From NCBI GenBank assembly GCA_900314765.1, contig OMWN01000101.1:1-43385 (forward strand): 43,385 bases of DNA, written 5' to 3'. Numbering within the stretch: the first letter of the stretch is position 1; every line of letters begins with the position of its first letter. The position numbers were made by a program, and so were the translations under genes. A model generated the notes under the pieces. That model searched no databases. It was given only the letters and a program-made list of their open reading frames with translations, and was not told the origin of the DNA. The stretch is from an uncultured Selenomonadales bacterium (GTDB lineage Bacteria; Bacillota; Negativicutes; Selenomonadales; Selenomonadaceae). This document shows, piece by piece, positions 8,585-19,356 of this stretch.

Positions 8585-8699
8585 AAAAAGCGCCCCCTTA
8601 TACTTTTTACACTTCATGTCAAATATGATACCACAAAATTATTTTACTCATCACAAAATCGATTGAACAAAATTTCTTGCTACACGATTTCATTATAAC

Positions 8700-8727
8700 A
8701 AAAAGAGGCGGCTTTCGCCACCTCTTA
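8700..8727 (-). terminator. terminator between adhesin and transporter genes
   Basis: The minus-strand stem AAGAGGTGGC-GAAA-GCCGCCTCTT is followed by TTTG. Partial termination here would favour the adhesin transcript over the transporter, or the transporter has its own start. Confidence 0.7.
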
Positions 8728-8736
8728 CATATTTCA

Positions 8737-11700
8737 TCATCCGAGCGCGGAAAGATTCACGCCCATGCCCTTCGTCTCTATGCCGATGTTGCCGATATTC
8801 GACGCAACGAGCGCCGCATCATCGAGGCGCGACTCCTCGTCATCGTCGTCATCCTTCGAATTGATCGTGATGCCCGTCGCCGCGGCCTGCTCGCGCTCGT
8901 AGCGCGCAGTCCACGTCTCGGGCTCGCTCATCGCTTCGCCCTCGCCCGCATACGTGTCATACGAGCCACTCTCCGCGTCATACACGCCCGTACTCTCACG
9001 GCTCATGACTCGCGTCGTGCTCATCGTCTCGCTCGGCTCTGTCGCCTCGCTCACAGCCGACATCGTCACTGGCTCCGTCTCGCTCACGCTCGCCGTCGGC
9101 AGTGCCTCGACCGCGCTTGACGATGCCTGTGTGCTCTCTGGCTCCGCCACTGTGCTCGTCATGTAGCGACCCATTCTCACCCTCGGCGTCGTCGTGGACT
9201 CGCTCATATTCGATTCGCTCGATGCGTTTGCTGCCTCGCGCGCCACTGCCTCTGCCTCGTTCGTCGTCACGCCATTGCTCAGCGTGCTGAGGGCGCTGTC
9301 CTCGTCCGCGAACGTCACATTCGACGACGCAATCGAAAGCCTATCGCCATCGACGCTCACAGAGCCACCGACCAGCGTCGGCGCATCCGACTCGACGCCA
9401 ATAGAGCCATCATAGTCGAGCGTTGCCTCATCGCCGAGATTGACGCCGCCATTATGCGCGATGAGATCGATGACAGGCTTCCTGCCGTAGTGCGCCTCAT
9501 CCTCATCATACGAAGCACGGAAATACGACCGATCATCCGGCACGAACCTCGTCGCATCGCGCACCGACTCCTCATAGCGGTCAATCTCATGCTCAGGAAT
9601 ATCCTTGTTCGTGATATCCTTGATGATGTCACTCGGGCGCACTGGCCTGTCGGGATTCACTGGATTTACAGGATGATGCGGATCATCAGGCTTTGCGATT
9701 GTAAGGAAACCATCGCCTAAAACGAAGCGATAATTCTTGTACTCATCGCCGTTCAGTTCAAGACCAGCCTTTGTAACTGGATTCGTTTTTCCAGCATCTT
9801 GCCACGAATAAATTTGATACGTGCCACTAGTGCCGTTCTGTGCTGGAGTCCTATCAGACAAATCATAAGTAAAGTCTCCAAATTTCGCTTTGTCATCGTT
9901 GTAGCCCTTGACAGAGTTCGACAAATCAGAGAAATTGCCCGTAAATTCATAGCTTGGGTCAAGCTTCTGCCCCGCAGGAAGCGAAACATTCACAGGCGTG
10001 ACTACAACAGTCGCCCGCTTGATAGTGCCCTTGCCATCAAACGTTGTTTTGTTAACCACATCATTATCAATCGTGTAGTTATTGTTATTTTCCAATCCAG
10101 TAAGTTTCACATTCGTAAAGTGAACGACCTTATTCGTGCCAGCATTTTTGTCATCGAATGTTCCGTCAGCCGATATGCCGATATGCCCAACGTCGCGATC
10201 AGCCAATCCCTCGAACGTGAGGTTCTTACCTGCCTCGCCAATATCAGCGGTGCCGTCATAAACTTTCGTGACGCTCGCCGTTGAGAGCTTTATCGTCCTC
10301 GGTGTTATGCTGCCTTCGCCTGTGAGTTCCATGAGCAATTTCGACGTTGACGGCGCAAGAAGTGTGGTATCTTTGACAAGCTCAAAGTTTTCGCTGTCAT
10401 ATTTCAGCCTATACGTTACGCCAACGCCATAACCCTTGTCAGCCGCTCCCGCATTATAGTCATCATACGTCGATTTGTCATTATCAAGCGTAGCTATGCT
10501 GACAGTCTGCTCTTTTCCTGCATCATCACTAAACGTGTACAGTATCTTATTGCCAGACGTGCTCACTGTGCCGCCCGTCTTAACAACCAAATCTGCACTC
10601 AAGTTATTCGCGCTGTTGTAGTTCACGCCATCTTTGCTTCCCGTTATGACATTAGTGCCATCATAGACCTTCGTCGGAGCGTTCTTTATATCCACCTTCA
10701 CTTGTCTCGGTGATATTTTTCCTTTTCCTACAAGCGCATCGCCGACAGTGCCATCAGCGTTCTTCACCTTAACTTCGTAGTTGCCACTTCCATCGCCCTT
10801 CAAATTGAAATTCGAATACGTGACGTCCTGCGTCGTTGGATTGCCATTGGAATACTGCACATCTGCCTTATCGTATTGAGCCGTTGGCGCCTTTCCGTTA
10901 TCATAATCAAGCGATATAGTGTTCTTATCTGCTTCATTGACAAATCCCGTCTCCGATTCCGCAGGCTTATCGGTAACAGTGTCATCAAGCCCGACCATTT
11001 CTTTAGGCGCAAAATCATCAAGCACCTTCGTCGTGCCATCATATTGCTTGTCGATGCCTGTCCCTTTGCCATCCTTAAAATCGACATACACCGTGCGCTT
11101 ATTTATCTTGCCATAGACTGTGCCACTGACAGTTCCGCTACCAGCATCTCCCGCAATTTTGTAGTTGCCAGTGTTGTCCTCCGCAGCACTATCTGCCTTT
11201 TGAAGCGTCGCAGTGTACGCAATCGCATTATTCTCATCAACATTTTTATTTTTGTAATTGGTCGTGTACGAGACAATAACATTATCGCCATCAATGATGC
11301 CCGTATTGGTATCGTTGGCAGTATTAATCTTATCTTTCTCTATCGTTTCATACTTGAACCCAGACGTGTCCTTCACTGTGTCAGTGCCATCATACGTCTT
11401 GTCAATGCTCTTATCTGGCAATACAAGATTCACCGTGCGCGGCGTAATGGCAACATTATAGTCAGCTCTCTTTGTATGAGTTAGTTTCTTGCTGTTATAA
11501 CTGTTCAGCAAATTGCTGTTCAAGTCATAATTTTTATTCAGCCCATCCTGCCTGACACTAAGAACATCATACGATACTCCATTCACGTCTTTTACATTCT
11601 TCGTTTCATTGCCGTTGCTATCGATGAATACAGCTTTGCCCACTGTATAGCCTATGTCTATATCCTTGCCATCAACATTCGTTGACAACTTCAGATAGTC

Positions 11701-14700
11701 CTCAGGATTTATCACCTTGCCTTGCGTTGCATCATAGTGCATGACTGACGACGTGCCGTCATATACCTTTGATATATCCTTGTCCCATGTCTCAGTCAAA
11801 GCGGTAGCTGTTATAGCCAGTGGCCTGATATAGCCTTTTTGCGCCGCTTCATCAAAATACACAGTGTCAACCATCGAGGCATTATTGGCATCCATCGTTT
11901 TTGCCGTTGCGCTCTCCACATCTGCTATATAGTAGTTCTTTGCCACATCCCCGCCCGCAGTATTCGACAGCGCAGTCAGTGCGTCATTGAGACCCGTATA
12001 CATGACTGCCTTGTATCCATAATGCGACCCATTCGAATAATCGCCTGCCACTCCATCATTCGTGTCAGCGTTTACATCGTCGCTGGCCTTGAATGCGCCA
12101 GTAGATACATCATATTCGCCATACGTGCCTTTCACATTATTCGTCAAAGCATTGCGCGTATCATCATTAGTCGCGAACTGTACATTTTCGCCGGTCACAA
12201 ATCCTGACAAAGTTACATCAGCATTGCTGAGGTCTACACTTCCATCACCATTCTTAGCGACAGCGGCCGTCGTGTCATTTGGATCATATACTTTATTCAC
12301 CGTACCTATCGTGAGCGTCAGCGGTGCCTTGTTGATGGTTACATTTTTCGCCAAGCCGTCCTTATTTAGTTCATAGTTGCCAGCACTCGCACCAGCCAAC
12401 TTCACATCATCATACGATAAAGCATTTTTATACTCTCCCGCATCCTTTGTGGACGTATTTCCTACATTGCCAGCTATGCTAAGCTTTGTCGCATAATCCT
12501 TATCCACATTGACAACTCCATCGAGGGATATATTGTCCGTGGAAATCCCCAGCACTTTGCCATCATACGTCTTTGTGTACGTGCCATCAGCAAGCGTTAC
12601 CTTATCACCAAGCGCGCCGATGACAGACTTCGCCGTGATGGTCTTCTTTGTGATTGTTCCCGCGCCTTCTGTCGATGTCAACGTATAGTTCCCTGCATCA
12701 TTGCCAGCAAGTTTCACATTCGAATATGTAATCTTCGTAGCGCCGCTATTATCTGTTGCGTTAGCGCTATCGTACGTACCACCATCTGCTGTTATCCAAA
12801 CATTGTCACCGTCATACAGACCGATTGCCTTAAGCGACTTACTGGATATCACATTTTTGTTATCCTCGCTGAGTGCAACAGTGCCATCGTATATCTTGCT
12901 GAGCCCATCAACCGCCGTAATCTCGCCAGTAGTATCATTTTTCGTATTAAATGTGCCAATACTGCCACTTATTTCCTTCGGCGTGATTTTGCCCGTGCCG
13001 TCAAGATGGTCTGTATTGAGCTTATAATTCGCGTTCCCAATCTTGAAAGCATAACGAACGGTCAAACTGTTGTCACCATCGCTTGCGTTCTTCGTCGTCT
13101 CAAATGCATCGCCGTTGACGGTGCCATATTGCGCCCATGTATTTGCGTTCAAACCATCAGCATACGTGAGCCCTGCATCATCGTCAGCGACTAAGCCAGT
13201 ATGCTTTGTGTCATCGGCATCTTCAAAAGCAACAACAGCATTTATATCTTTGCCCGTCGCGTAAATTGTACTGTCATATGTTTTATCGATGTTTGTCTGA
13301 GGCGCGCCATCCTTCCACTTTGCGATGAGTTCGCGCTGCTTTATTGTCGCTTTTTGCGGTGCTGGGGACGTAAGCGTGTAGTTACTCGCTATGTATTTTT
13401 CATTCGCGTCCGTAGTCCCGAGCGTGAAGCCGTCCAGCTTTAAATCATACGTGCCAGCATTGGGGCCGACAGATATATCCGCGCCTGCCATCGTCAGCTT
13501 TCCCTTGTCTTTGTCGACTATATCACTATCATTCAAAGACAATACACTCGCGGCGACAGTAAGCGTGTTTCCGTCGTATATCTTTGTCAGCTTTGTATCA
13601 TCCTTGACAACGGCATTTATGCCTTTTGGCGTAATCGTGCCCGTGCCAGTCGTTGATTCCGCCGTGAATTCATAATTATCCGCAGTCCCGTCGTCGCTAG
13701 TTACTCCAATGTTTTTGTAATAAACCGTGTGGTTTATCGTCCCATGATTTTCTCCCACTAATTGGTTTATGACATTCGCATCATCGTATCTATCAAACTC
13801 GACTTTGGACGTATCTGCTTTAACCTTGCCATTGTCAACGTCCAAGAGTCCGTCAAACGTCATCTCAAAATCTTTTATCGAGCCATTGCCAGCTCCAGTA
13901 TTGCCGTCATACGTTTTTGAATATATTGACGACACTTTGCCCGTCAGCGTCTTCTTCGTGATGGTACCAGTAGTATTCAGATAATCGTTTGAGATGTAGT
14001 AATTGTCATCGACCGTGCCATTATCTGTCAGTGCGAATCCTGTAAGCTGCACATCATGGTTGCCGGCATTTCTATTCCCAGTAATGGATTTCCCGCCATT
14101 AGAAAGCTCGCCGTACGTGCCTTTGATTTGGTCATAGTCCAGCGTCACTGTCTCGACGCTTATGACACCCGTGTCATCACCAGTCGAAGCAGTGTTCAGC
14201 GTAATATAATTCGCCAATGGGCTATTAGCTGAGGTATCTTTCCAGTCGTTGCCATCCTTATCAACGCCAAGGCTCGTCGTGCCATCGTATACCTTGTTGA
14301 TGCCGCCGCCATAATTTAACAAAGCATTATCATTCAGCGTGACATTTAAAGTGCGCTTTAATATATTGCCGCCCGTAGTAATGCCATTCGTAGAGTCATA
14401 CTCTGCATATTGATTCTTTTCTTGTGCGTCCTTATCTGTGGCCACATATAAAGCATAATTGTTATTTGTGTCGCCCTGAATCGAAACTTTATAAGTTATC
14501 GTATTTGTATTGTCATACGTTTGGTTTGGCGTTGCATTTGCATTTTTATCCTTATAGTAAACGCTATCAATACCGACTATGATATCTTTATCATCTCCGA
14601 TAACGCCATCCGCACTCTTCGTAACATCTACAGAAGATGCATACGTGATACCTGCGCGTGCAGCATCAGCAACGGCCTGAGTGCCATCATACACCTTTGT

Positions 14701-17700
14701 CTTTGCTTCGTAATCGTCGAGTGCGACATTGATATGGCGCTTATTGATAGTGCCGTCCGTCGTTGTCTTGGTAATACTTGCACCATCCACCGCCAATGTG
14801 CCGCCATTGACAGTCTTGTTATTCAGCGCACTGATGTCCATATTTTTGACAATATCGTCGTCGAACGTGATTTTATACTTCACGCCCGTGGTTCCAGCGT
14901 CAGTGCCTTCATAGGCAGAATCCTCACTAACAGTGTAGTAAGCGACACCTTTCCCGTTCGTGAGTGTTATGTCCTTACCATTTGATTTTATAGTAATTCC
15001 CTTTATATAGTCAGCAAGATCAGTGACAGCTTTTGTACTGTCTTTCTCCGACGTCGAGTCATAGCTCTTGAGCGAAGCAGTGCCATCATACGTTTTTGTT
15101 GCTTTATACGTTTCAAATTTGAAATCGTCTTCGTCGCCAAGCACAATTTTCTTTATCTCGCCTTTGCCCGTATTAACTTTTGTAATCTTATAATTGTTCG
15201 AGCCATTGAGCAGATTACTATTCGATATATCGTAGGTGACAGTCTTATCCGTCCCGACATTGGCGTCATCGTAGGTTCCAGTTATGTTGCTTTTGCTTGT
15301 TGCATTGCCGCTTGCGTCAGTAATGCCATCCGATTTGAGCAGTTCTATTGTCTTAGTATTTATTGTAGCATCACTGTCTGCGCCAACAATCGACGGAGTA
15401 ATCGCGCTTGCAGCTGTCTCAACGACATCCGCTGTGGTGTCGTATTCTTTTGTCACACCATCAAAATTTACAGCGACATCACGCCTGATTATCTTGCCCT
15501 TTGCGTCAAACGCATTACCCGATATATTTTGCGCTGTATCTTTTGTGACAGTATTTCCATTAATCGTATAGTTCGCAACATCATCGCTGCTAGACAAAGT
15601 CGCATCAAACTTTATGTTCTTGTCTGCTTCCTCGCCATTTACCAGATAAACATTGGCCGCGCCCTCATTATTGGTATTGAGATATTTCCCGCCAAGAGTC
15701 AGCGTGACACCATCATTGTTTGTGACACCCGTCGTAATATTGACATAGTTATTCACATCATCTGTCACATCAGCGGTGCTGTCATACAGTTTGTTTTTGA
15801 CAGTCGCATTATCTTTAGCCGATATTTTAAGGTCACGCTTGTTGATGGTGCCAGATGCGCCCTTGACTTCCGTCGAGTCAGTGCTGCTTATCTTCGTGAG
15901 ATTAGTTTTGTCAAACGTATAATTCTTTACGGCATCTCCCGTCGCCTTAACATACGCCGAGGCATAGTGAGCCGCATTGCCAAGGCCAGACTCTGTCGCA
16001 TCCGACGCTTCTGTTGTGCCTCCTTCATCTTTATAAAACACGCCAGACTGATTCGTATCAAGCGCAAGGCTGAACTTGTCCTTGTCAGAAACAAGCAGTC
16101 CTTCATCGCTCTCCGTGCCATCAGCAATAGTTTTTGTTGTATCTATTGCTACAGTTGCATCCGCTGTAACGTCAGACGTGCCGTCATAAGTTTTCGATAT
16201 GGCAATGATTTCCGACGGATCGATATAGCGGCGCTTGATATTGCCAGTTGTTTCTAGCTCTCCGCTTTCCACATCTTTAGATGAGTCGAAGTTATTTTCA
16301 TCATTCGACTTGTAGTATATCGTATTGCCTTTGCTGTCAACCAGCTGATAGTTGTTGGCGTTATCGCCTGTCAGCTTGAGATTGGTCAGCTTTACAGTAT
16401 AGTCTTCGCCAGCGTCAGAGACAGTATTGCCGTCCTTATAATATGCTCCACTGATTGATGACGACGAATCAAGCTCGACCTTTTCCTTCTCCGTGCTGTT
16501 GCTCGCTGTCTGCACTTCATCCAGCGCCGATGTGATGTTTTTCGTTATTTCATTCTGCAGGCTCGTAATATAAGCATCACGCACGTTGCTCGTGCCGTCG
16601 TAGGTCTTATCCACGCTGTTCGCATTGACATAGATTTTCTTAGGATTAATGACGCCAGTCTCATCAAAGAAAGATTTACCACTCAAGGATGTCGTATCAA
16701 TAACATAATTTTGTGCTGCGGCATCATACTGAGACTTGGTTACAGAGTCATTTGCCTTGTCAAGTGTCCCCGACCCCGTAAGCGATATGGCCACATAATA
16801 CTGATTTCCCGCCGCAGTTCCCGTGGCGTTGACAAGGTCGTCATCCGTCGCGTTGTTGCCCTTTGCGATGTACGCTTCATAATCGGCCTTAGACTTGTAG
16901 TAATAGCCCGTGCCATCAGCCTTTACCTTCAATATATCCTTATCAGCGTCAACGATGCCATTAACGCCCGTGAAAAGATTCGATGCAGTAAATGTATTCG
17001 TGCCGTCATATTCCTTTTCAGCATTTATCGTAGTGTCATTCGTAGACAGAGTAATGCCTTTAGGCGTTATCGTGAAAGCGTCGCCAGCAACATCATATCC
17101 CTGCTGGGTTGATGAAAAGATATAGTATGTCCCCGCATTTTTTGAAGGCAAATTGCCATCACTATATTTATCACTTATGAGGTTGCTGCTTGTATCATAA
17201 TTTGCACCATAAAATTTTACCTTGCTCTCTTCGCTAATGGTTGGCGTCTCGCCATTGTAAACAGCAGTGACATTTCCATTGCGGTCATAGCCAAATCCAT
17301 GTGTGCTATAGTCTTTTAAGGTCTTCTCTGTGCCGATATTATCAGTATTGTGATACGATGAGGCATCTACCTCATTCATGTTCACAGTATAGTCCGCCTG
17401 AACCGTGCCTTTGAAGAAGGCGGTCAAAAGAGGCAGAGTCTTCCCCTCATAAATGCGCCACGTCGGACGATAATATTTACCGCCAGACGTCTTTTGCAGA
17501 CCGCCAGTGTTGGAGATGGACCAGTTACTTCCATCAGATGTATACGGTTTAATATGCTTACTTCCAGTAATTTCCTTTTGTATTCTCGGGACACTTCCAA
17601 CCAGAGAATATGTATACATCTTATCTGTATTTTTATCAACCAAAAAAAATGATGTTCCACTACCTGATGCAGGCGTAACATCAGAAGCTACGCCTATTGC

Positions 17701-19158
17701 TCCCGTAGTGTATGAATTAACTATATTAGAAAAAAAACCACTATCCACTGATTTGACGAAACCATCCATACTACTACTATCCATATCAGAGTAAGAGTTC
17801 TTTATTAGTAACCCCTTTACTCCAATAACATTCCCAACAAAACCTCCTCCAGACGAATTTCCCTTAAAATAAGATGAATCTATCGTTATTGCATTGTCAT
17901 CTGAAGTCCATGCACGGCCTATCAATCCGCCTGTATATTCTTCTACCCCGCTAATACTAGTGTTGCCTTCACTACTCTCAGTAACATACACATTTTTCAA
18001 CTTTACACTTGATGCTGTACCTATAATCGCACCTGCGGGAGTATCTTCGCTACCACCGCTTACACTCAAATCAATCATACCAAGGTTTTCGATAGTTGCA
18101 TTTCCCTCAGCGGTCGCAAAGAGACCTATTCCATTATTTCCCGAACTAATCACAAATTGATTTAGCGTATGATACATACCATCAAATTTACCTGAAAAAC
18201 TCGTATCACCATTTACGATAGAGGTAAATCCAATATCCGATTTATAATCAATATTATCTGCAAGCATGTAATTGCCATTAAGCTTTGTATTGATGTTTTG
18301 AAGGTCTTTTTGACCGTTAACAAGCATATAATCAATAGTTGTCCCACTCGTATTATAACCATTCGATATGGTGCCTGCATGCTCATAATCAGATGTACCA
18401 TCCACACCATTAGGGCTTATATCGTGTCCGATATGTATCTCACCAGCTGTACCGAGCCCATCAGGCAATGCTGTAAGATTGACAGCATTGCCAGTAAGCG
18501 CATTTTTCCCACTGCTATCAAGTATATTAGTAGCATTTTCAAAGCGTATATTATGCCCCTCAACAGTGACAGAGGTTGCACTAATTTTGCCCATATTGAC
18601 AATGTCGCTTGGAGCATAAGTATTAGTATCAATAGTTTTTAATGGACTGCCGCCTGCTTGAAATGCTGTAGTATCCAAATCTTCGAGCGGACGTGTCGAT
18701 ACATAGAGACTACCAACATTGACACTTGAGCCTTCGCCAAAAATCACGCCATTAGGATTGATGAGATAAACATTCTTACCGCCAATAACAGACCCATCTA
18801 TTTGAGAAGTCGCTGCACCATTTACGATATTGAGATAATCTTTTGTCTTAGTGCCACCATCGAATTGTACCTGTTCATTTGAGGCAACCGAAAAATCTAT
18901 CCAATTAAGAACATTTCCTTTATCAGTATTACTGCCTACAATATTTATAGCCTTAGTATACTTATTAGGATCATTAGTTGGATTAATCGGAGTAACGCTT
19001 TCAGGTTTTGGAGCATCAAATGTTGCTCCCGGCATCTGCGTAGGCATAGCAAAGCCGACAGGAGCATAGGCAAACATGCCCGTCATTCCTGCCATGAGCC
19101 CAAGACTAATCTGTGCGGTCAGTTTTCTTGTTTTCTCATCCATTATTGTGCGTGTCAT
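8737..19158 (-). CDS. giant TpsA adhesin with YDG repeats
   Basis: A 3473-residue secreted protein of the filamentous-haemagglutinin class, partner of the TpsB encoded downstream. It has an extended signal peptide (about 1-37), then a TPS secretion domain with the hallmark NPNGVIFG (about residue 130). A beta-helix stretch with GLUG-like repeats (GGLIGRAW, GGGFVG) precedes an MBG-like segment. About 19 repeats of roughly 100-150 residues follow, each opening with a variant of KxYDGT (for example DKTYDGTSN, TKVYDGTNV). A proline-rich linker (HHPVNPVNPDRPVRP) leads to a Ser/Thr/Glu-rich tail with an acidic cluster. I saw no cysteines, as usual for TpsA. Such proteins form long surface fibres for adhesion. 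Start ATG follows AAAGGAT. The frame is uninterrupted. Confidence 0.95.
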   Translation of the reverse strand: MTRTIMDEKTRKLTAQISLGLMAGMTGMFAYAPVGFAMPTQMPGATFDAPKPESVTPINPTNDPNKYTKAINIVGSNTDKGNVLNWIDFSVASNEQVQFDGGTKTKDYLNIVNGAATSQIDGSVIGGKNVYLINPNGVIFGEGSSVNVGSLYVSTRPLEDLDTTAFQAGGSPLKTIDTNTYAPSDIVNMGKISATSVTVEGHNIRFENATNILDSSGKNALTGNAVNLTALPDGLGTAGEIHIGHDISPNGVDGTSDYEHAGTISNGYNTSGTTIDYMLVNGQKDLQNINTKLNGNYMLADNIDYKSDIGFTSIVNGDTSFSGKFDGMYHTLNQFVISSGNNGIGLFATAEGNATIENLGMIDLSVSGGSEDTPAGAIIGTASSVKLKNVYVTESSEGNTSISGVEEYTGGLIGRAWTSDDNAITIDSSYFKGNSSGGGFVGNVIGVKGLLIKNSYSDMDSSSMDGFVKSVDSGFFSNIVNSYTTGAIGVASDVTPASGSGTSFFLVDKNTDKMYTYSLVGSVPRIQKEITGSKHIKPYTSDGSNWSISNTGGLQKTSGGKYYRPTWRIYEGKTLPLLTAFFKGTVQADYTVNMNEVDASSYHNTDNIGTEKTLKDYSTHGFGYDRNGNVTAVYNGETPTISEESKVKFYGANYDTSSNLISDKYSDGNLPSKNAGTYYIFSSTQQGYDVAGDAFTITPKGITLSTNDTTINAEKEYDGTNTFTASNLFTGVNGIVDADKDILKVKADGTGYYYKSKADYEAYIAKGNNATDDDLVNATGTAAGNQYYVAISLTGSGTLDKANDSVTKSQYDAAAQNYVIDTTSLSGKSFFDETGVINPKKIYVNANSVDKTYDGTSNVRDAYITSLQNEITKNITSALDEVQTASNSTEKEKVELDSSSSISGAYYKDGNTVSDAGEDYTVKLTNLKLTGDNANNYQLVDSKGNTIYYKSNDENNFDSSKDVESGELETTGNIKRRYIDPSEIIAISKTYDGTSDVTADATVAIDTTKTIADGTESDEGLLVSDKDKFSLALDTNQSGVFYKDEGGTTEASDATESGLGNAAHYASAYVKATGDAVKNYTFDKTNLTKISSTDSTEVKGASGTINKRDLKISAKDNATVKNKLYDSTADVTDDVNNYVNITTGVTNNDGVTLTLGGKYLNTNNEGAANVYLVNGEEADKNIKFDATLSSSDDVANYTINGNTVTKDTAQNISGNAFDAKGKIIRRDVAVNFDGVTKEYDTTADVVETAASAITPSIVGADSDATINTKTIELLKSDGITDASGNATSKSNITGTYDDANVGTDKTVTYDISNSNLLNGSNNYKITKVNTGKGEIKKIVLGDEDDFKFETYKATKTYDGTASLKSYDSTSEKDSTKAVTDLADYIKGITIKSNGKDITLTNGKGVAYYTVSEDSAYEGTDAGTTGVKYKITFDDDIVKNMDISALNNKTVNGGTLAVDGASITKTTTDGTINKRHINVALDDYEAKTKVYDGTQAVADAARAGITYASSVDVTKSADGVIGDDKDIIVGIDSVYYKDKNANATPNQTYDNTNTITYKVSIQGDTNNNYALYVATDKDAQEKNQYAEYDSTNGITTGGNILKRTLNVTLNDNALLNYGGGINKVYDGTTSLGVDKDGNDWKDTSANSPLANYITLNTASTGDDTGVISVETVTLDYDQIKGTYGELSNGGKSITGNRNAGNHDVQLTGFALTDNGTVDDNYYISNDYLNTTGTITKKTLTGKVSSIYSKTYDGNTGAGNGSIKDFEMTFDGLLDVDNGKVKADTSKVEFDRYDDANVINQLVGENHGTINHTVYYKNIGVTSDDGTADNYEFTAESTTGTGTITPKGINAVVKDDTKLTKIYDGNTLTVAASVLSLNDSDIVDKDKGKLTMAGADISVGPNAGTYDLKLDGFTLGTTDANEKYIASNYTLTSPAPQKATIKQRELIAKWKDGAPQTNIDKTYDSTIYATGKDINAVVAFEDADDTKHTGLVADDDAGLTYADGLNANTWAQYGTVNGDAFETTKNASDGDNSLTVRYAFKIGNANYKLNTDHLDGTGKITPKEISGSIGTFNTKNDTTGEITAVDGLSKIYDGTVALSEDNKNVISSKSLKAIGLYDGDNVWITADGGTYDSANATDNSGATKITYSNVKLAGNDAGNYTLTSTEGAGTITKKTITAKSVIGALGDKVTLADGTYTKTYDGKVLGISTDNISLDGVVNVDKDYATKLSIAGNVGNTSTKDAGEYKNALSYDDVKLAGASAGNYELNKDGLAKNVTINKAPLTLTIGTVNKVYDPNDTTAAVAKNGDGSVDLSNADVTLSGFVTGENVQFATNDDTRNALTNNVKGTYGEYDVSTGAFKASDDVNADTNDGVAGDYSNGSHYGYKAVMYTGLNDALTALSNTAGGDVAKNYYIADVESATAKTMDANNASMVDTVYFDEAAQKGYIRPLAITATALTETWDKDISKVYDGTSSVMHYDATQGKVINPEDYLKLSTNVDGKDIDIGYTVGKAVFIDSNGNETKNVKDVNGVSYDVLSVRQDGLNKNYDLNSNLLNSYNSKKLTHTKRADYNVAITPRTVNLVLPDKSIDKTYDGTDTVKDTSGFKYETIEKDKINTANDTNTGIIDGDNVIVSYTTNYKNKNVDENNAIAYTATLQKADSAAEDNTGNYKIAGDAGSGTVSGTVYGKINKRTVYVDFKDGKGTGIDKQYDGTTKVLDDFAPKEMVGLDDTVTDKPAESETGFVNEADKNTISLDYDNGKAPTAQYDKADVQYSNGNPTTQDVTYSNFNLKGDGSGNYEVKVKNADGTVGDALVGKGKISPRQVKVDIKNAPTKVYDGTNVITGSKDGVNYNSANNLSADLVVKTGGTVSTSGNKILYTFSDDAGKEQTVSIATLDNDKSTYDDYNAGAADKGYGVGVTYRLKYDSENFELVKDTTLLAPSTSKLLMELTGEGSITPRTIKLSTASVTKVYDGTADIGEAGKNLTFEGLADRDVGHIGISADGTFDDKNAGTNKVVHFTNVKLTGLENNNNYTIDNDVVNKTTFDGKGTIKRATVVVTPVNVSLPAGQKLDPSYEFTGNFSDLSNSVKGYNDDKAKFGDFTYDLSDRTPAQNGTSGTYQIYSWQDAGKTNPVTKAGLELNGDEYKNYRFVLGDGFLTIAKPDDPHHPVNPVNPDRPVRPSDIIKDITNKDIPEHEIDRYEESVRDATRFVPDDRSYFRASYDEDEAHYGRKPVIDLIAHNGGVNLGDEATLDYDGSIGVESDAPTLVGGSVSVDGDRLSIASSNVTFADEDSALSTLSNGVTTNEAEAVAREAANASSESNMSESTTTPRVRMGRYMTSTVAEPESTQASSSAVEALPTASVSETEPVTMSAVSEATEPSETMSTTRVMSRESTGVYDAESGSYDTYAGEGEAMSEPETWTARYEREQAAATGITINSKDDDDDEESRLDDAALVASNIGNIGIETKGMGVNLSALG

Positions 19159-19307
19159 GATATATCAATCCTTTGCGTGAGATAAAATATTGACGTTAGT
19201 TTCACTCAATCGAAAAATAGAGACAATATCCCTATTGTGACATTATGCTAGTTTGATTATATAGCTTGCATGAGATTTTTGGAAGGGAATTTTGACCTAT
19301 GATATGC

Positions 19308-19343
19308 AAAAAGCCCCTTCCCCATTTTCTGGGGAAGAGGCTT
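19308..19343 (-). terminator. flagellin terminator
   Basis: The minus-strand stem AAGCCTCTTCCCC / GGGGAAGGGGCTT is followed by TTTG, just past the flagellin stop. Confidence 0.85.
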
Positions 19344-19356
19344 TCCCTTCTCTCTT

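Noticed and set aside
8737-19158. CRISPR-like periodicity in the adhesin region
   Set aside because: The repeats are protein-coding KxYDGT units with variable spacing and diverged DNA, with no constant repeat-spacer pattern.
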